A stretch of 64,000 nt of DNA from an uncultured Prevotellaceae bacterium (GTDB lineage Bacteria > Bacteroidota > Bacteroidia > Bacteroidales > Bacteroidaceae): contig CAMWQU010000009.1 of the NCBI GenBank assembly GCA_947176535.1, positions 1 to 64,000 on the forward strand, read 5' to 3'. A program made the position numbers and the translations under genes. Positions 7,094 to 13,871 of the stretch are shown piece after piece. Numbering within the stretch: the stretch's first letter is position 1; each line of letters opens with the position of its first letter. A model generated the notes under the pieces. That model saw only the letters and a program-made list of their open reading frames with translations. It ran no database searches and was not told the DNA's origin.

Positions 7094-9011
7094 ATCGACC
7101 CATTAGCACCATCAGAACGTTAATATCACTGGGGGAAACTCCGGGGATGCGTCCAGCCTGTGCAAGGGTTTCGGGGTCGATGTGCGCCAACTTCTGGCGG
7201 GCCTCCGTGGAGAGACTCTGTATCTCGGCGTAGTTGAAGCGGCCACGGATGTGCAGGCTTTCCAATCGCTGCATCTTTTCCGCCATTTGTCGTTCGCGCT
7301 CGATGTACCCCCGGTACTTGATTTGTATTTCTGCTGCCTCCACGATTTCGCGGGCAAAGGAAACGGCGTCGGCTGACTGACCGCATCGGGCGGATATGTT
7401 GTTTAACGTTTCGGCCAGTCGCGGAAGGGCGGGGAAGAGGTTCTCGAACGAGAGCCCGGGCCGACTAAGTAGGTCGATAAGTTTGCAGCCTTTCGCGAGC
7501 GTCGGAGTGTCAAGGGCGGCCAGTACGGGGTTGATGCGGTCTGCCTTGACAGAAAATTCCCGGCAGAACTGTATCAGTTGTGCCGCTTCGGAATCTTTCT
7601 TTTCCCATCGTTCGTATCGTTCCCGCGTAGCCAATCCCAGTTCGTAGGCACGGGGGGTCAGACGGGCGTCGGCATTGTCCTGACGCAACAGAATGCGAAA
7701 TTCCGCCCGGCTGGTGAACATGCGGTAGGGCTCGTCCACTCCCTTTGTCACCAGATCGTCGATGAGCACGCCGATGTAACTTTCGTCGCGGTGCATCACG
7801 AAACCGTCTTTCCCGCCGCCGCATTTGAGTACCGCATTTATGCCGGCCACCAGACCCTGCCCGGCGGCCTCCTCGTAACCCGTGGTGCCGTTCACCTGCC
7901 CGGCGAGGAAAAGTCCCTCCACACGTTTCGATTCCAGTGTATGGTGGAGCAGGGTAGGGTCGAAGTAGTCATACTCGATGGCATAGCCGGGGCGATATAT
8001 CCGAATGTCACGGAAGGCCGGGATGAGCCGCAGAGCCTCCAGTTGCACGTCGATGGGCAGGGACGAAGAGAAACCGTTAAGGTAGTATTCCTGCGTGTTT
8101 GCACCCTCGGGTTCCAAAAAAAGCTGGTGCTGATCTTTGTCGGCAAAGGTGACGAGTTTCGTCTCAATGCTGGGGCAGTAGCGTGGGCCGATACTTTGTA
8201 TCTGACCGTTGTAGAGCGGCGAATCAGGCAGTCCCTGACGTAGTCGTTCGTGTACGGCAGGATTGGTGAATGTGATGTAGCAGGGCATGAACCGGCACTT
8301 CGCTTCTTCTTCGGGGGATGCCGACGGCATGTACGAGAAACGGTGATAGTCGTTGTCGCCGGGTTGGAGCGTCATGTCCTCGAAGTGTACCGAACGGCCG
8401 TCTATGCGCACGGGAGTTCCCGTTTTCATGCGTCCGACCGTTATGCCGTGCCGGGCAATGCTCTCCGAGAGACGGAGCGAAGGCGGTTCGGCGCAACGTC
8501 CGCCCGGCAGTTGGGTTCTTCCGATGTGCATAAGTCCGTTTAGGAACGTTCCCGCCGTAATGATTACGCAACGCGCCCGGAACGTAACGCCAAGGTAAGT
8601 TTCCACTCCCGTCACCCGTCCGTCCTCCACGAGCAGTTCGCTCACCTGGTCTTGCCAGATGGAGAGATTCTCGCAGTTCTCCACCACGCGGCGCCAGGCC
8701 CAGATGAAACGTTCCCTGTCGCATTGTGCGCGGGGACTCCACATAGCCGGCCCTTTCGAACGGTTGAGCATCCGGAACTGGATGGTCGTCCGGTCCGTCA
8801 CCTCGCCCGTGTGTCCGCCCAGTGCGTCTATCTCGCGGACGATTTGTCCCTTGGCAATGCCGCCTATGGCCGGATTGCACGACATCTGGGCTATCTTGTT
8901 CATGTCCATGGTGATGAGTAGCGTTTTCGCTCCCATGCGGGCAGCCGCACAAGCCGCCTCGCAACCGGCATGTCCGGCACCCACGACAATAACATCATAT
9001 TTTTCCTGCAT
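7092..9011 (-). CDS. mnmG: tRNA uridine 5-carboxymethylaminomethyl modification enzyme
   Basis: A 639-residue MnmG (GidA). With MnmE it installs the carboxymethylaminomethyl group at wobble U34 of several tRNAs, using FAD, NADH and methylene-tetrahydrofolate. The FAD-binding Rossmann motif GAGHAGCEAACAAARMG is at residues 11-27. Other family hallmarks are SCNPAIGGIAKG near 44-55, GYAIEYDYFDP near 346-356 and the C-terminal helical region (YIERERQMAEKM) that contacts MnmE and tRNA. Length is standard. It is the first gene of the minus-strand operon, with a parS-like site at its stop codon. Confidence 0.96.
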   Translation of the reverse strand: MQEKYDVIVVGAGHAGCEAACAAARMGAKTLLITMDMNKIAQMSCNPAIGGIAKGQIVREIDALGGHTGEVTDRTTIQFRMLNRSKGPAMWSPRAQCDRERFIWAWRRVVENCENLSIWQDQVSELLVEDGRVTGVETYLGVTFRARCVIITAGTFLNGLMHIGRTQLPGGRCAEPPSLRLSESIARHGITVGRMKTGTPVRIDGRSVHFEDMTLQPGDNDYHRFSYMPSASPEEEAKCRFMPCYITFTNPAVHERLRQGLPDSPLYNGQIQSIGPRYCPSIETKLVTFADKDQHQLFLEPEGANTQEYYLNGFSSSLPIDVQLEALRLIPAFRDIRIYRPGYAIEYDYFDPTLLHHTLESKRVEGLFLAGQVNGTTGYEEAAGQGLVAGINAVLKCGGGKDGFVMHRDESYIGVLIDDLVTKGVDEPYRMFTSRAEFRILLRQDNADARLTPRAYELGLATRERYERWEKKDSEAAQLIQFCREFSVKADRINPVLAALDTPTLAKGCKLIDLLSRPGLSFENLFPALPRLAETLNNISARCGQSADAVSFAREIVEAAEIQIKYRGYIERERQMAEKMQRLESLHIRGRFNYAEIQSLSTEARQKLAHIDPETLAQAGRIPGVSPSDINVLMVLMGR

Positions 9012-9032
9012 CGCTTCTTAACTTTTTCGCTG

Positions 9033-9040
9033 CAAAAATA
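9033..9040 (-). promoter_or_regulatory. Probable -7 box for the mnmG operon
   Basis: The minus strand reads TATTTTTG (consensus TAnnTTTG), 22 bp before the mnmG start. No -33 box is obvious. Confidence 0.45.
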
Positions 9041-9123
9041 ATGATTTTCCCCGAAATACCACGGCCCGTGGCTTATTTATTTGACGCGGAGACAAATGCT
9101 TTGCCAATGATATGATGTGCGAG

Positions 9124-9164
9124 AAAAAGCAGCGGCAATATCAATATGATGATACTGCCGCTGC
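9124..9164 (-). terminator. Intrinsic terminator after the three-gene secreted operon
   Basis: A perfect 9-bp GC-rich stem (GCAGCGGCA at 9129-9137, TGCCGCTGC at 9156-9164), extended by TATC/GATA inside, is followed on the minus strand by TTTTTCTC. It lies just after the stop of the gene at 9197-9838. Confidence 0.85.
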
Positions 9165-9196
9165 AATCCGGTATAGCGTGAAGTCATTTATGTCTG

Positions 9197-9838
9197 TCAC
9201 TCATCGTCTTCTTTCTGCAACTCCTGTCCGACTCCAATCCCACTGGCTATAAGCGATGACTTTCCGGAAGTGTAGAATCCGCAGAACGGATGGCGCAACT
9301 TAACGTCTGTACGCTCATAAATGTCCATGTTATTAACGTTTACCTGCAATTTGTTACCGACATGGATAAGAGTAACAACTATCGCTACGTTTTTCTTGCT
9401 TTTGAACTTTACGTCACCTTTCTTTTCCGTGTATGTAGCACCATTTTCCCGGCTGATGTAATAGAATTTCTTATCATCAAAAAGCACACCATTATAGTTG
9501 TCTTCGTCCTGGTAGTTGAATATCACCCCGCATAGATGCTTGTTGTCCAGCTTAGGTACTGTCATACCATACATCAAATAAAAGTTGTCTCTTGGGGACA
9601 TGGGCAGTCGGGCTACCGACAGCGCGCTTTCATTTTCCTTACGGCACGTAAGGAGCATGTAGTTACCTTTTATCAGTGCACTCTTGTTTTTCTCTGCATA
9701 TTCGTTCCAGTCCAGCCGACCATCTTCAAATGTGTATGTCGTCTGTGTCCAACCGTTTCCTTCGTTCTCGTTCTGAGCGTATGTCAGGCTGCCGCATACC
9801 AGCATAGCAGCCAATAAGAAACTCCTAATTCTACTCAT
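9197..9838 (-). CDS. Secreted protein of unknown function
   Basis: A 213-residue protein with a clear signal peptide (MSRIRSFLLAAMLVCGSLTY, cleavage after YAQ). The mature part is beta-rich and resembles a lectin-like or LamG-type jelly roll in pattern: YTFEDGRLDWNEY, FYLMYGMTVPK, CGVIFNYQDEDNYN and FCGFYTSGKSSLIASGIGV. That similarity is inference from strand pattern, not a recognised family. An upstream in-frame extension exists but would run into the preceding gene and precede the signal peptide, so ATG 9838 is preferred. It is the last of three co-oriented secreted genes, 26 bp after the PEGA-like gene. Confidence 0.72.
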   Translation of the reverse strand: MSRIRSFLLAAMLVCGSLTYAQNENEGNGWTQTTYTFEDGRLDWNEYAEKNKSALIKGNYMLLTCRKENESALSVARLPMSPRDNFYLMYGMTVPKLDNKHLCGVIFNYQDEDNYNGVLFDDKKFYYISRENGATYTEKKGDVKFKSKKNVAIVVTLIHVGNKLQVNVNNMDIYERTDVKLRHPFCGFYTSGKSSLIASGIGVGQELQKEDDE

Positions 9839-9864
9839 ATTCATATACTTATAGGTTAAATGCT

Positions 9865-10545
9865 TTATAGGTTGCTGCCTACCGTGGTCTGCAACTCCTG
9901 TATAACGGATTCGTATTGTTTGAGTACCCTGTTGTATTTTATAAAGCATTGGTTGCCAATACAATCACGGTCTTTTATCTCTGATGTTATACGCACTCTA
10001 TACGATGGCACATCGTCCTCCGAGAAAGAGAGTCGTACCTCCATACGTGTTCTTACCACCTGGCTCGTGAAAGTGGTTGTGCGCCAGCCCGTTTTAATCC
10101 ATCCGGCAGCCTTGTCGCGTACCTCCACATTCTCAAAGTTCGTTACAGCGATATTCATCAGTCTCTTCCAGACCACATCCTCCGTAAGTCCCTTGCGGCA
10201 TGTCACGTCAAACCACTTGTTGGCTACGTCTACGCCGTCCGTCTCGCCGCCTACCGAACTCGCCATGGCTTCATCCTCCATCAAAGTGTATGACACGGTT
10301 CTGTTGGGATTGGACTTCATCAGTTTCACATTACGGGTGATGTAACCGGGATATTCAAATTTGAGCAGGAAGAAGTCGATATTGCGATTGAACTTCACCG
10401 TATATGAGCTGTTGCCCACCTCGTTGCCGTCTACGAAGATTTTAGCCCCTTCCGGTACCACGTGTATCGTCTTCTTCTGCGCATTTGCCGGCAGAGCCAT
10501 AGTCAGCAGTGCCAGCAGTGACAATTTAAGGAATGTTACTTTCAT
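9865..10545 (-). CDS. Secreted PEGA-like domain protein
   Basis: A 226-residue exported protein whose signal peptide begins MKVTFLKLSLLALLTMALPA. After the signal comes a PEGA-like domain (VPEGAKIFVDGNEVGNSSY, roughly residues 28-46), a small surface beta module. The C-terminal region (about 100-226) is predicted alpha/beta and not recognised; it contains two cysteines close together (RDCIGNQCF). ATG 10545 is chosen because it starts the signal peptide; the longer form adds 11 residues before it. It is the middle gene of the operon and may act at the cell envelope with its neighbours. Function is unknown. Confidence 0.75.
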   Translation of the reverse strand: MKVTFLKLSLLALLTMALPANAQKKTIHVVPEGAKIFVDGNEVGNSSYTVKFNRNIDFFLLKFEYPGYITRNVKLMKSNPNRTVSYTLMEDEAMASSVGGETDGVDVANKWFDVTCRKGLTEDVVWKRLMNIAVTNFENVEVRDKAAGWIKTGWRTTTFTSQVVRTRMEVRLSFSEDDVPSYRVRITSEIKDRDCIGNQCFIKYNRVLKQYESVIQELQTTVGSNL

Positions 10546-10592
10546 ATCGTATGTGATTATGTAATACTGTTTTATCAATAGCTTTGCAGCGG

Positions 10593-11063
10593 TCAGAACG
10601 TGAAGTTGTATCCTACGCGCACCTCATGATCGTTATAACGCTCGCCGTCTTTAATCATCGCTCCATACCCATAACCTACATACAGTCCTTTCCAAACGTA
10701 GAGACCTATTGTGTAGTCCATGGCAAAACAATGGACATTGTCGTAACTATCGAACATGTTACCGTAACCCATGTCCAAAGCGGTGAAAACCTTGAGGTCG
10801 GGGCCAAAAGTGGGTGAGAAGAAGCGCACGCCGGTCTGAAGGGTGATTTCATTAACCGAATAGTCCCCGTAGTCATAGGCATACTTCACAACGGGCAGGT
10901 CTAAAGCGAAGTATTTGTTGAAATTGTACTGCGCACGCACGCCCAGTTCCAGTTCTGAGCCGATGCCCACTTCTGAGGCGAAAGAGAATCCTTTCTCGAT
11001 GTCCTGTGCACTCATGGCGGTAGTCATGATAAGAGCTACGGCCATCATAAATAATTTCTTCAT
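10593..11063 (-). CDS. Small outer-membrane beta-barrel protein
   Basis: A 156-residue protein with a signal peptide (MKKLFMMAVALIMTTAMSAQ). The rest is a run of amphipathic strands with alternating aromatic residues, ending in the typical outer-membrane signature of a terminal phenylalanine (EVRVGYNFTF). This fits an 8-stranded OmpX- or OmpW-like barrel. The start at 11063 is preferred over a longer form because it begins the signal peptide. It is the first gene of the three-gene secreted operon, 47 bp before the PEGA-like gene, behind a TAnnTTTG promoter at 11124-11131. The ligand or role is unknown. Confidence 0.78.
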   Translation of the reverse strand: MKKLFMMAVALIMTTAMSAQDIEKGFSFASEVGIGSELELGVRAQYNFNKYFALDLPVVKYAYDYGDYSVNEITLQTGVRFFSPTFGPDLKVFTALDMGYGNMFDSYDNVHCFAMDYTIGLYVWKGLYVGYGYGAMIKDGERYNDHEVRVGYNFTF

Positions 11064-11123
11064 AAACATTTGTTTTTTAAGGGTTAAATAATATAATTCT
11101 TTGGTCGCTATCAACGACAGATG

Positions 11124-11131
11124 CAAAGGTA
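11124..11131 (-). promoter_or_regulatory. Probable -7 box for the secreted-protein operon
   Basis: The minus strand reads TACCTTTG, an exact TAnnTTTG match, about 60 bp before the barrel protein start. No clear -33 box. Confidence 0.5.
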
Positions 11132-11297
11132 ATACATTGTCCGTAGTTGAGTGCGCTACTTGTGTCAGACATGCCGTGACACTGTGTCCCGGTCTTTGAT
11201 ACACACTGTTCTATTCTGTTGTACGCCGACAGCTATATCCTACAGAATAAAAAAATAAAAACCACCGGCACGAGAGCCGAATGTCAGATATAATTCT

Positions 11298-11305
11298 TAA
11301 CTTTG
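11298..11305 (+). promoter_or_regulatory. Probable -7 box for structured RNA copy 1
   Basis: TAACTTTG matches TAnnTTTG immediately before the first helix of the RNA. The same box (TAATTTTG or TAACTTTG) stands at the same place before copies 2 and 3. Confidence 0.6.
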
Positions 11306-11310
11306 CACGT

Positions 11311-11562
11311 GGATATCCGTCTTGTGCGGTATCCGTGACATAATGTAAAAGAAGCGTTTTTGCTTAATCCTTTATCCGAAAATTCGCCAAAAATTATCAG
11401 AGGGAAAGAGCAGTCAAAAAGGCGCCTCGACTTGTCGTATATCCATTCCCCGCAAGGGAACACCGATATCCGGGCAAGGCGTAGGAATGGACTGTTTGTT
11501 TCTGATTGGGCGTTTGGCGATGCCTCGGATAAGATAAACGGCACATCGTCCTACGCTTTTTT
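11311..11562 (+). ncRNA. Structured RNA, family copy 1
   Basis: A roughly 250-nt element homologous to 12007-12249 and 20702-21035. Helices seen: 5' hairpin (11311-11319 with 11327-11334, one bulge); small AAGC/GCTT hairpin near 11352-11365; long-range closing helix TTATCCGA/TCGGATAA (11372-11379 with 11525-11532) stacked on TCGCCAAA/TTTGGCGA (11384-11391 with 11513-11520); AGCAGT/ACTGTT (11409-11414 with 11491-11496); TCCATTCC/GGAATGGA (11442-11449 with 11484-11491); possible pseudoknot CTTG/CAAG (11431-11434 with 11453-11456); terminal TCCTACGC (11549-11556), complementary to 11479-11486, then TTTTTT. The helices covary with copy 2. It is either a free sRNA or a leader of the HTH gene 68 nt downstream. 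The family is not recognised. Confidence 0.7.
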
Positions 11563-11630
11563 ATGTCACTTCGGTTATAAATGATGTCGCGATGAGGGCG
11601 TGGGTGACAACGGACAAACGCTGAAAGGAA

Positions 11631-11858
11631 ATGAGGCACGTTGGAAAGATGATAAAAGCCGAACTGGACAAGCACCCCAAGGCACACACCGTGACATGGT
11701 TTGCAAAAGAACTGCATTGCAAACGCACTAACGTCTATGACATATTCAACAGGCAGACCGTGGACACCGAACTGCTGCTGCGCATTTCGCGCATACTCGG
11801 GCACGACTTCTTCCGCGATCTCTCCAATGATCTGTCTGCGGAGAGCGACGCTCGGTAA
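11631..11858 (+). CDS. Small helix-turn-helix DNA-binding protein
   Basis: A 75-residue basic protein with a single XRE-like helix-turn-helix: TVTWFAKELHCKRTNVYDIF (about residues 20-39), followed by DTELLLRISRILGHDFF. Similar one-domain HTH proteins are common in Bacteroidales, where their targets are mostly unknown. ATG 11649 is an alternative start (MIKAELDK). It lies 68 nt after the T-run of structured RNA copy 1 and has no recognisable promoter of its own, so it may be expressed by read-through of that RNA. It could regulate the RNA or the neighbouring lipoprotein; this is inference. Confidence 0.75.
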   Translation: MRHVGKMIKAELDKHPKAHTVTWFAKELHCKRTNVYDIFNRQTVDTELLLRISRILGHDFFRDLSNDLSAESDAR

Positions 11859-11970
11859 CCGCACCCTCGTTCTGTATGTTTTTCCGTCTATATATTTTTA
11901 AGGAACGCGCGTGCGTGGGAGCCGGGCCGGATTGCATTTCCCGGGCTGTCGGCGATTTACCCGACGGAGA

Positions 11971-12002
11971 TTTGCTTATACGGGATATTTGTCTTAATTT
12001 TG
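11971..12002 (+). promoter_or_regulatory. Bacteroidetes promoter for structured RNA copy 2
   Basis: TTTG at 11971-11974 and TAATTTTG at 11995-12002 with a 20-nt spacer, a textbook Bacteroidetes promoter. The RNA's first hairpin begins about 5 nt after the -7 box. Confidence 0.8.
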
Positions 12003-12006
12003 CGGT

Positions 12007-12249
12007 GCACAAGTTACTTGTGCGGACATAAAAGAAGCGTTTCGTGCTTTATCCTTTCAAGGGAAATCGCCAATTTCAAACAACGAAGGAGAAAAGCAGT
12101 CACCGGACGCTCACGTGTGTCGTATATCCACTCCCCGACACGGGAGGTGCTGATATTCGGTGTGGCGTGGGAGTGGACTGTTTATTTCGTTGTCGGGCGT
12201 TTGGCGATGCCTCCCTTGAAGATAAACAAGAAGTCATTCCACGCTTTTT
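12007..12249 (+). ncRNA. Structured RNA, family copy 2
   Basis: A roughly 243-nt element homologous to copies 1 and 3. 5' hairpin GCACAAG/CTTGTGC (12007-12013 with 12017-12023); AAGC/GCTT hairpin (12035-12038 with 12046-12049); closing helix TTCAAGGGA/TCCCTTGAA (12056-12064 with 12212-12220) and TCGCCAA/TTGGCGA (12067-12073 with 12201-12207); AGCAGT/ACTGTT (12095-12100 with 12177-12182); TCCACTCCC/GGGAGTGGA (12127-12135 with 12169-12177); possible pseudoknot GTGTCG/CGACAC (12117-12122 with 12136-12141); terminal TTCCACGC (12237-12244), complementary to 12165-12172, then TTTTT. The closing helix differs in sequence from copy 1 but keeps its pairing. The lipoprotein ATG is 56 nt downstream. Confidence 0.75.
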
Positions 12250-12305
12250 CCGTATAAATGGATTAACCGTCGAATCGGGAATGGAGGAGACACCGAAAAA
12301 CTGCT

Positions 12306-12773
12306 ATGAAGAAAAACTTCAGGTACCTTTTGTTGCTGCTCGTTGCAGCATGCAGTCTGAGCCTCGTTTCGTGCGATGGCAACGACGATTCACTGTCGCC
12401 GGACGATAGAGTCCGCTGTGCGACCGTCTCTATTGCGGAGAAAGACGGCTACATCAGTCTGAACGACGATGTCATCCTCATGTTTCTGGACCGGAACGGT
12501 TGGTCGCGCACCATCTTCTTCGGAAGCTCCGGCGCAAACAGGCTCGTCTATATCCCGGAGGCGGAATCGCTGGACATGATTCGCACGGTTCCCACTACGG
12601 GCTGGAGCGAGAGTTGCTACCTGAGCGGGCATTACGTCGATGGCGGCTACCTTGGGGAGTACACGACCCCGCAGGGCAAGCCGGTTTACATCAGGATGTG
12701 GATTACTTTTGCCCGGACTGCTGACGGCGGCCTTTCGTCGGTCACCGTCAGTTGGCAGCACTTTGCGCCGTGA
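12306..12773 (+). CDS. Small lipoprotein of unknown function
   Basis: A 155-residue lipoprotein: signal peptide with lipobox SLVSC, cysteine at about residue 23, then the Asp/Asn-rich linker DGNDDS seen in many surface-exposed Bacteroidetes lipoproteins. The mature domain is beta-rich with one Cys (SESCYLSGHY) and ends SVTVSWQHFAP. It is not recognised as a named family. It follows structured RNA copy 2 by 56 nt without an evident promoter of its own, and is followed by a hairpin terminator. It may be read through from the RNA promoter at 11971-12002. Confidence 0.75.
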   Translation: MKKNFRYLLLLLVAACSLSLVSCDGNDDSLSPDDRVRCATVSIAEKDGYISLNDDVILMFLDRNGWSRTIFFGSSGANRLVYIPEAESLDMIRTVPTTGWSESCYLSGHYVDGGYLGEYTTPQGKPVYIRMWITFARTADGGLSSVTVSWQHFAP

Positions 12774-12825
12774 CACTTTTTATTTGTTAATTACCTGCAA
12801 GTTACGGACGACTTTTGTCCGTCTT

Positions 12826-12860
12826 CCGCCGGCGTTTCTGTCAGTCCGGCGGGGTATTTT
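12826..12860 (+). terminator. Hairpin terminator after the lipoprotein gene
   Basis: CCGCCGG (12826-12832) pairs perfectly with CCGGCGG (12846-12852), followed by GGTATTTT. A second small hairpin, ACGGAC/GTCCGT, precedes it (about 12804-12822). Confidence 0.65.
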
Positions 12861-12886
12861 GTATTCATCGGCGGCGGACGGCCGTT

Positions 12887-12936
12887 CGTCGTCGATGAAT
12901 GTACAGCCGTCGTCGATGAATGTCCGTTCATCGACG
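12887..12936. repeat. Direct repeat plus inverted copy upstream of frdC
   Basis: CGTCGTCGATGAATGT occurs twice (12887-12902, 12908-12923) with a 21-bp period. TTCATCGACG (12927-12936) is the exact inverse of CGTCGATGAA. Either direct copy can form a 10-bp hairpin with the inverted one. The two-turn spacing resembles an operator for a dimeric regulator, but none is known. Confidence 0.5.
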
Positions 12937-12995
12937 GTGAACGGAGAATGCGTGCCGACGGTTGCAAGAATGTATTTCCACTTTTCCCGAAAATT

Positions 12996-13027
12996 CTTGC
13001 GCGAATGGTAAAAATATCTTAAATTTG
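12996..13027 (+). promoter_or_regulatory. Promoter of the frdCAB operon
   Basis: CTTG (12996-12999), a 20-nt spacer and TAAATTTG (13020-13027). The -7 box is exact and the -33 box matches TTTG at three of four bases. It implies a leader of about 95 nt before frdC. Confidence 0.7.
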
Positions 13028-13127
13028 CGGCAAGAATACCCAGTATTGGGTATGGCGAAGAAACTATAATCCGAGCGAGATACACAAAACAAATTAAATT
13101 ATTTCATAACTAAAATCAATCATCTCT

Positions 13128-13829
13128 ATGTGGTTAACTAATTCATCCATCGGCAGGAAAGTCATCATGTCCGTTACGGGCCTGGCACTTATCCTGTTCC
13201 TGACATTCCACGGCAGCATGAACGTGGTGGCACTCTTCTCAGGGAAAGCCTACAACACGATCTGTGAATTGCTGGGAGCCAACTGGTATGCCGTTGCGGC
13301 AACTCTGGGCCTGGCTGCGCTGGCTCTGCTGCACATCGTCTACGCTTTTGTGCTGACCGTGCAGAACCGCCGTGCCCGCGGTGCCAGCCGCTACGCTGTG
13401 ACCGACAAACCCGCAACGGTGGAGTGGACCAGCCAAAACATGCTGGTACTGGGTATCATCGTATGCCTGGGTATGGGTCTCCATCTGTTCAACTTCTGGT
13501 ACAACATGATGTTTGCCGAGCTGACGGGCATCGCCGTGGCACACAATCCCGCTGACGGTTTTGCCTATATTGTGGACACTTTCTCGTGCCCCGTGTACGT
13601 GGTGCTGTACATTGTATGGCTCTTTGCCATCTGGTTCCACCTGACCCACGGTTTCTGGTCGGCCATGCAGACACTGGGCTGGAACGGCAAGACGTGGTTC
13701 TGCCGCTGGCGTTGCATCGGTACGATCTACGTCACCCTGCTCATGCTCATGTTCCTTGTCGTGGTGCTGGCTTTCGCTTTCGGATGCGCTCCCTCGTTGT
13801 GCTGCATCGCCGGATGCTGTGCCGCTTAA
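13128..13829 (+). CDS. frdC: Fumarate reductase / succinate dehydrogenase cytochrome b subunit
   Basis: A 233-residue integral membrane diheme cytochrome b of the single-anchor (type B) class, with five hydrophobic segments. Conserved histidines that can ligate the hemes lie in TFHGSMN (near residue 27), LLHIVYAF, LGMGLHLFN and WFHLTHGFW. It anchors FrdAB to the inner membrane and passes electrons between menaquinone and the Fe-S subunit. Bacteroidales use such complexes mainly as fumarate reductase in anaerobic respiration, producing succinate; the direction cannot be shown from sequence. It is the first gene of frdCAB. The start fits MWLTNSSIGRKVIMSVTGL. Confidence 0.92.
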   Translation: MWLTNSSIGRKVIMSVTGLALILFLTFHGSMNVVALFSGKAYNTICELLGANWYAVAATLGLAALALLHIVYAFVLTVQNRRARGASRYAVTDKPATVEWTSQNMLVLGIIVCLGMGLHLFNFWYNMMFAELTGIAVAHNPADGFAYIVDTFSCPVYVVLYIVWLFAIWFHLTHGFWSAMQTLGWNGKTWFCRWRCIGTIYVTLLMLMFLVVVLAFAFGCAPSLCCIAGCCAA

Positions 13830-13871
13830 TCTAAATCGTAAATTCATAACTCGTAACTCAACAGAGATATT

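Larger units (their letters stand above)
12774..13127. other. Intergenic region before frdCAB
   Basis: A 354-bp gap without a convincing gene. It holds the lipoprotein's terminator, a 16-bp direct repeat with an inverted partner (12887-12936) and the frd promoter (12996-13027). About 100 nt of A+T-rich leader follow before the frdC ATG. Confidence 0.6.

Noticed and set aside
9844-9964. Upstream extension of the 9197-9838 gene
   Set aside because: It would precede the signal peptide and overlap the PEGA-like gene.
11311-12249. Structured RNA considered as retron or group II intron
   Set aside because: No reverse transcriptase is nearby, and domain V-like or msr/msd features were not found.
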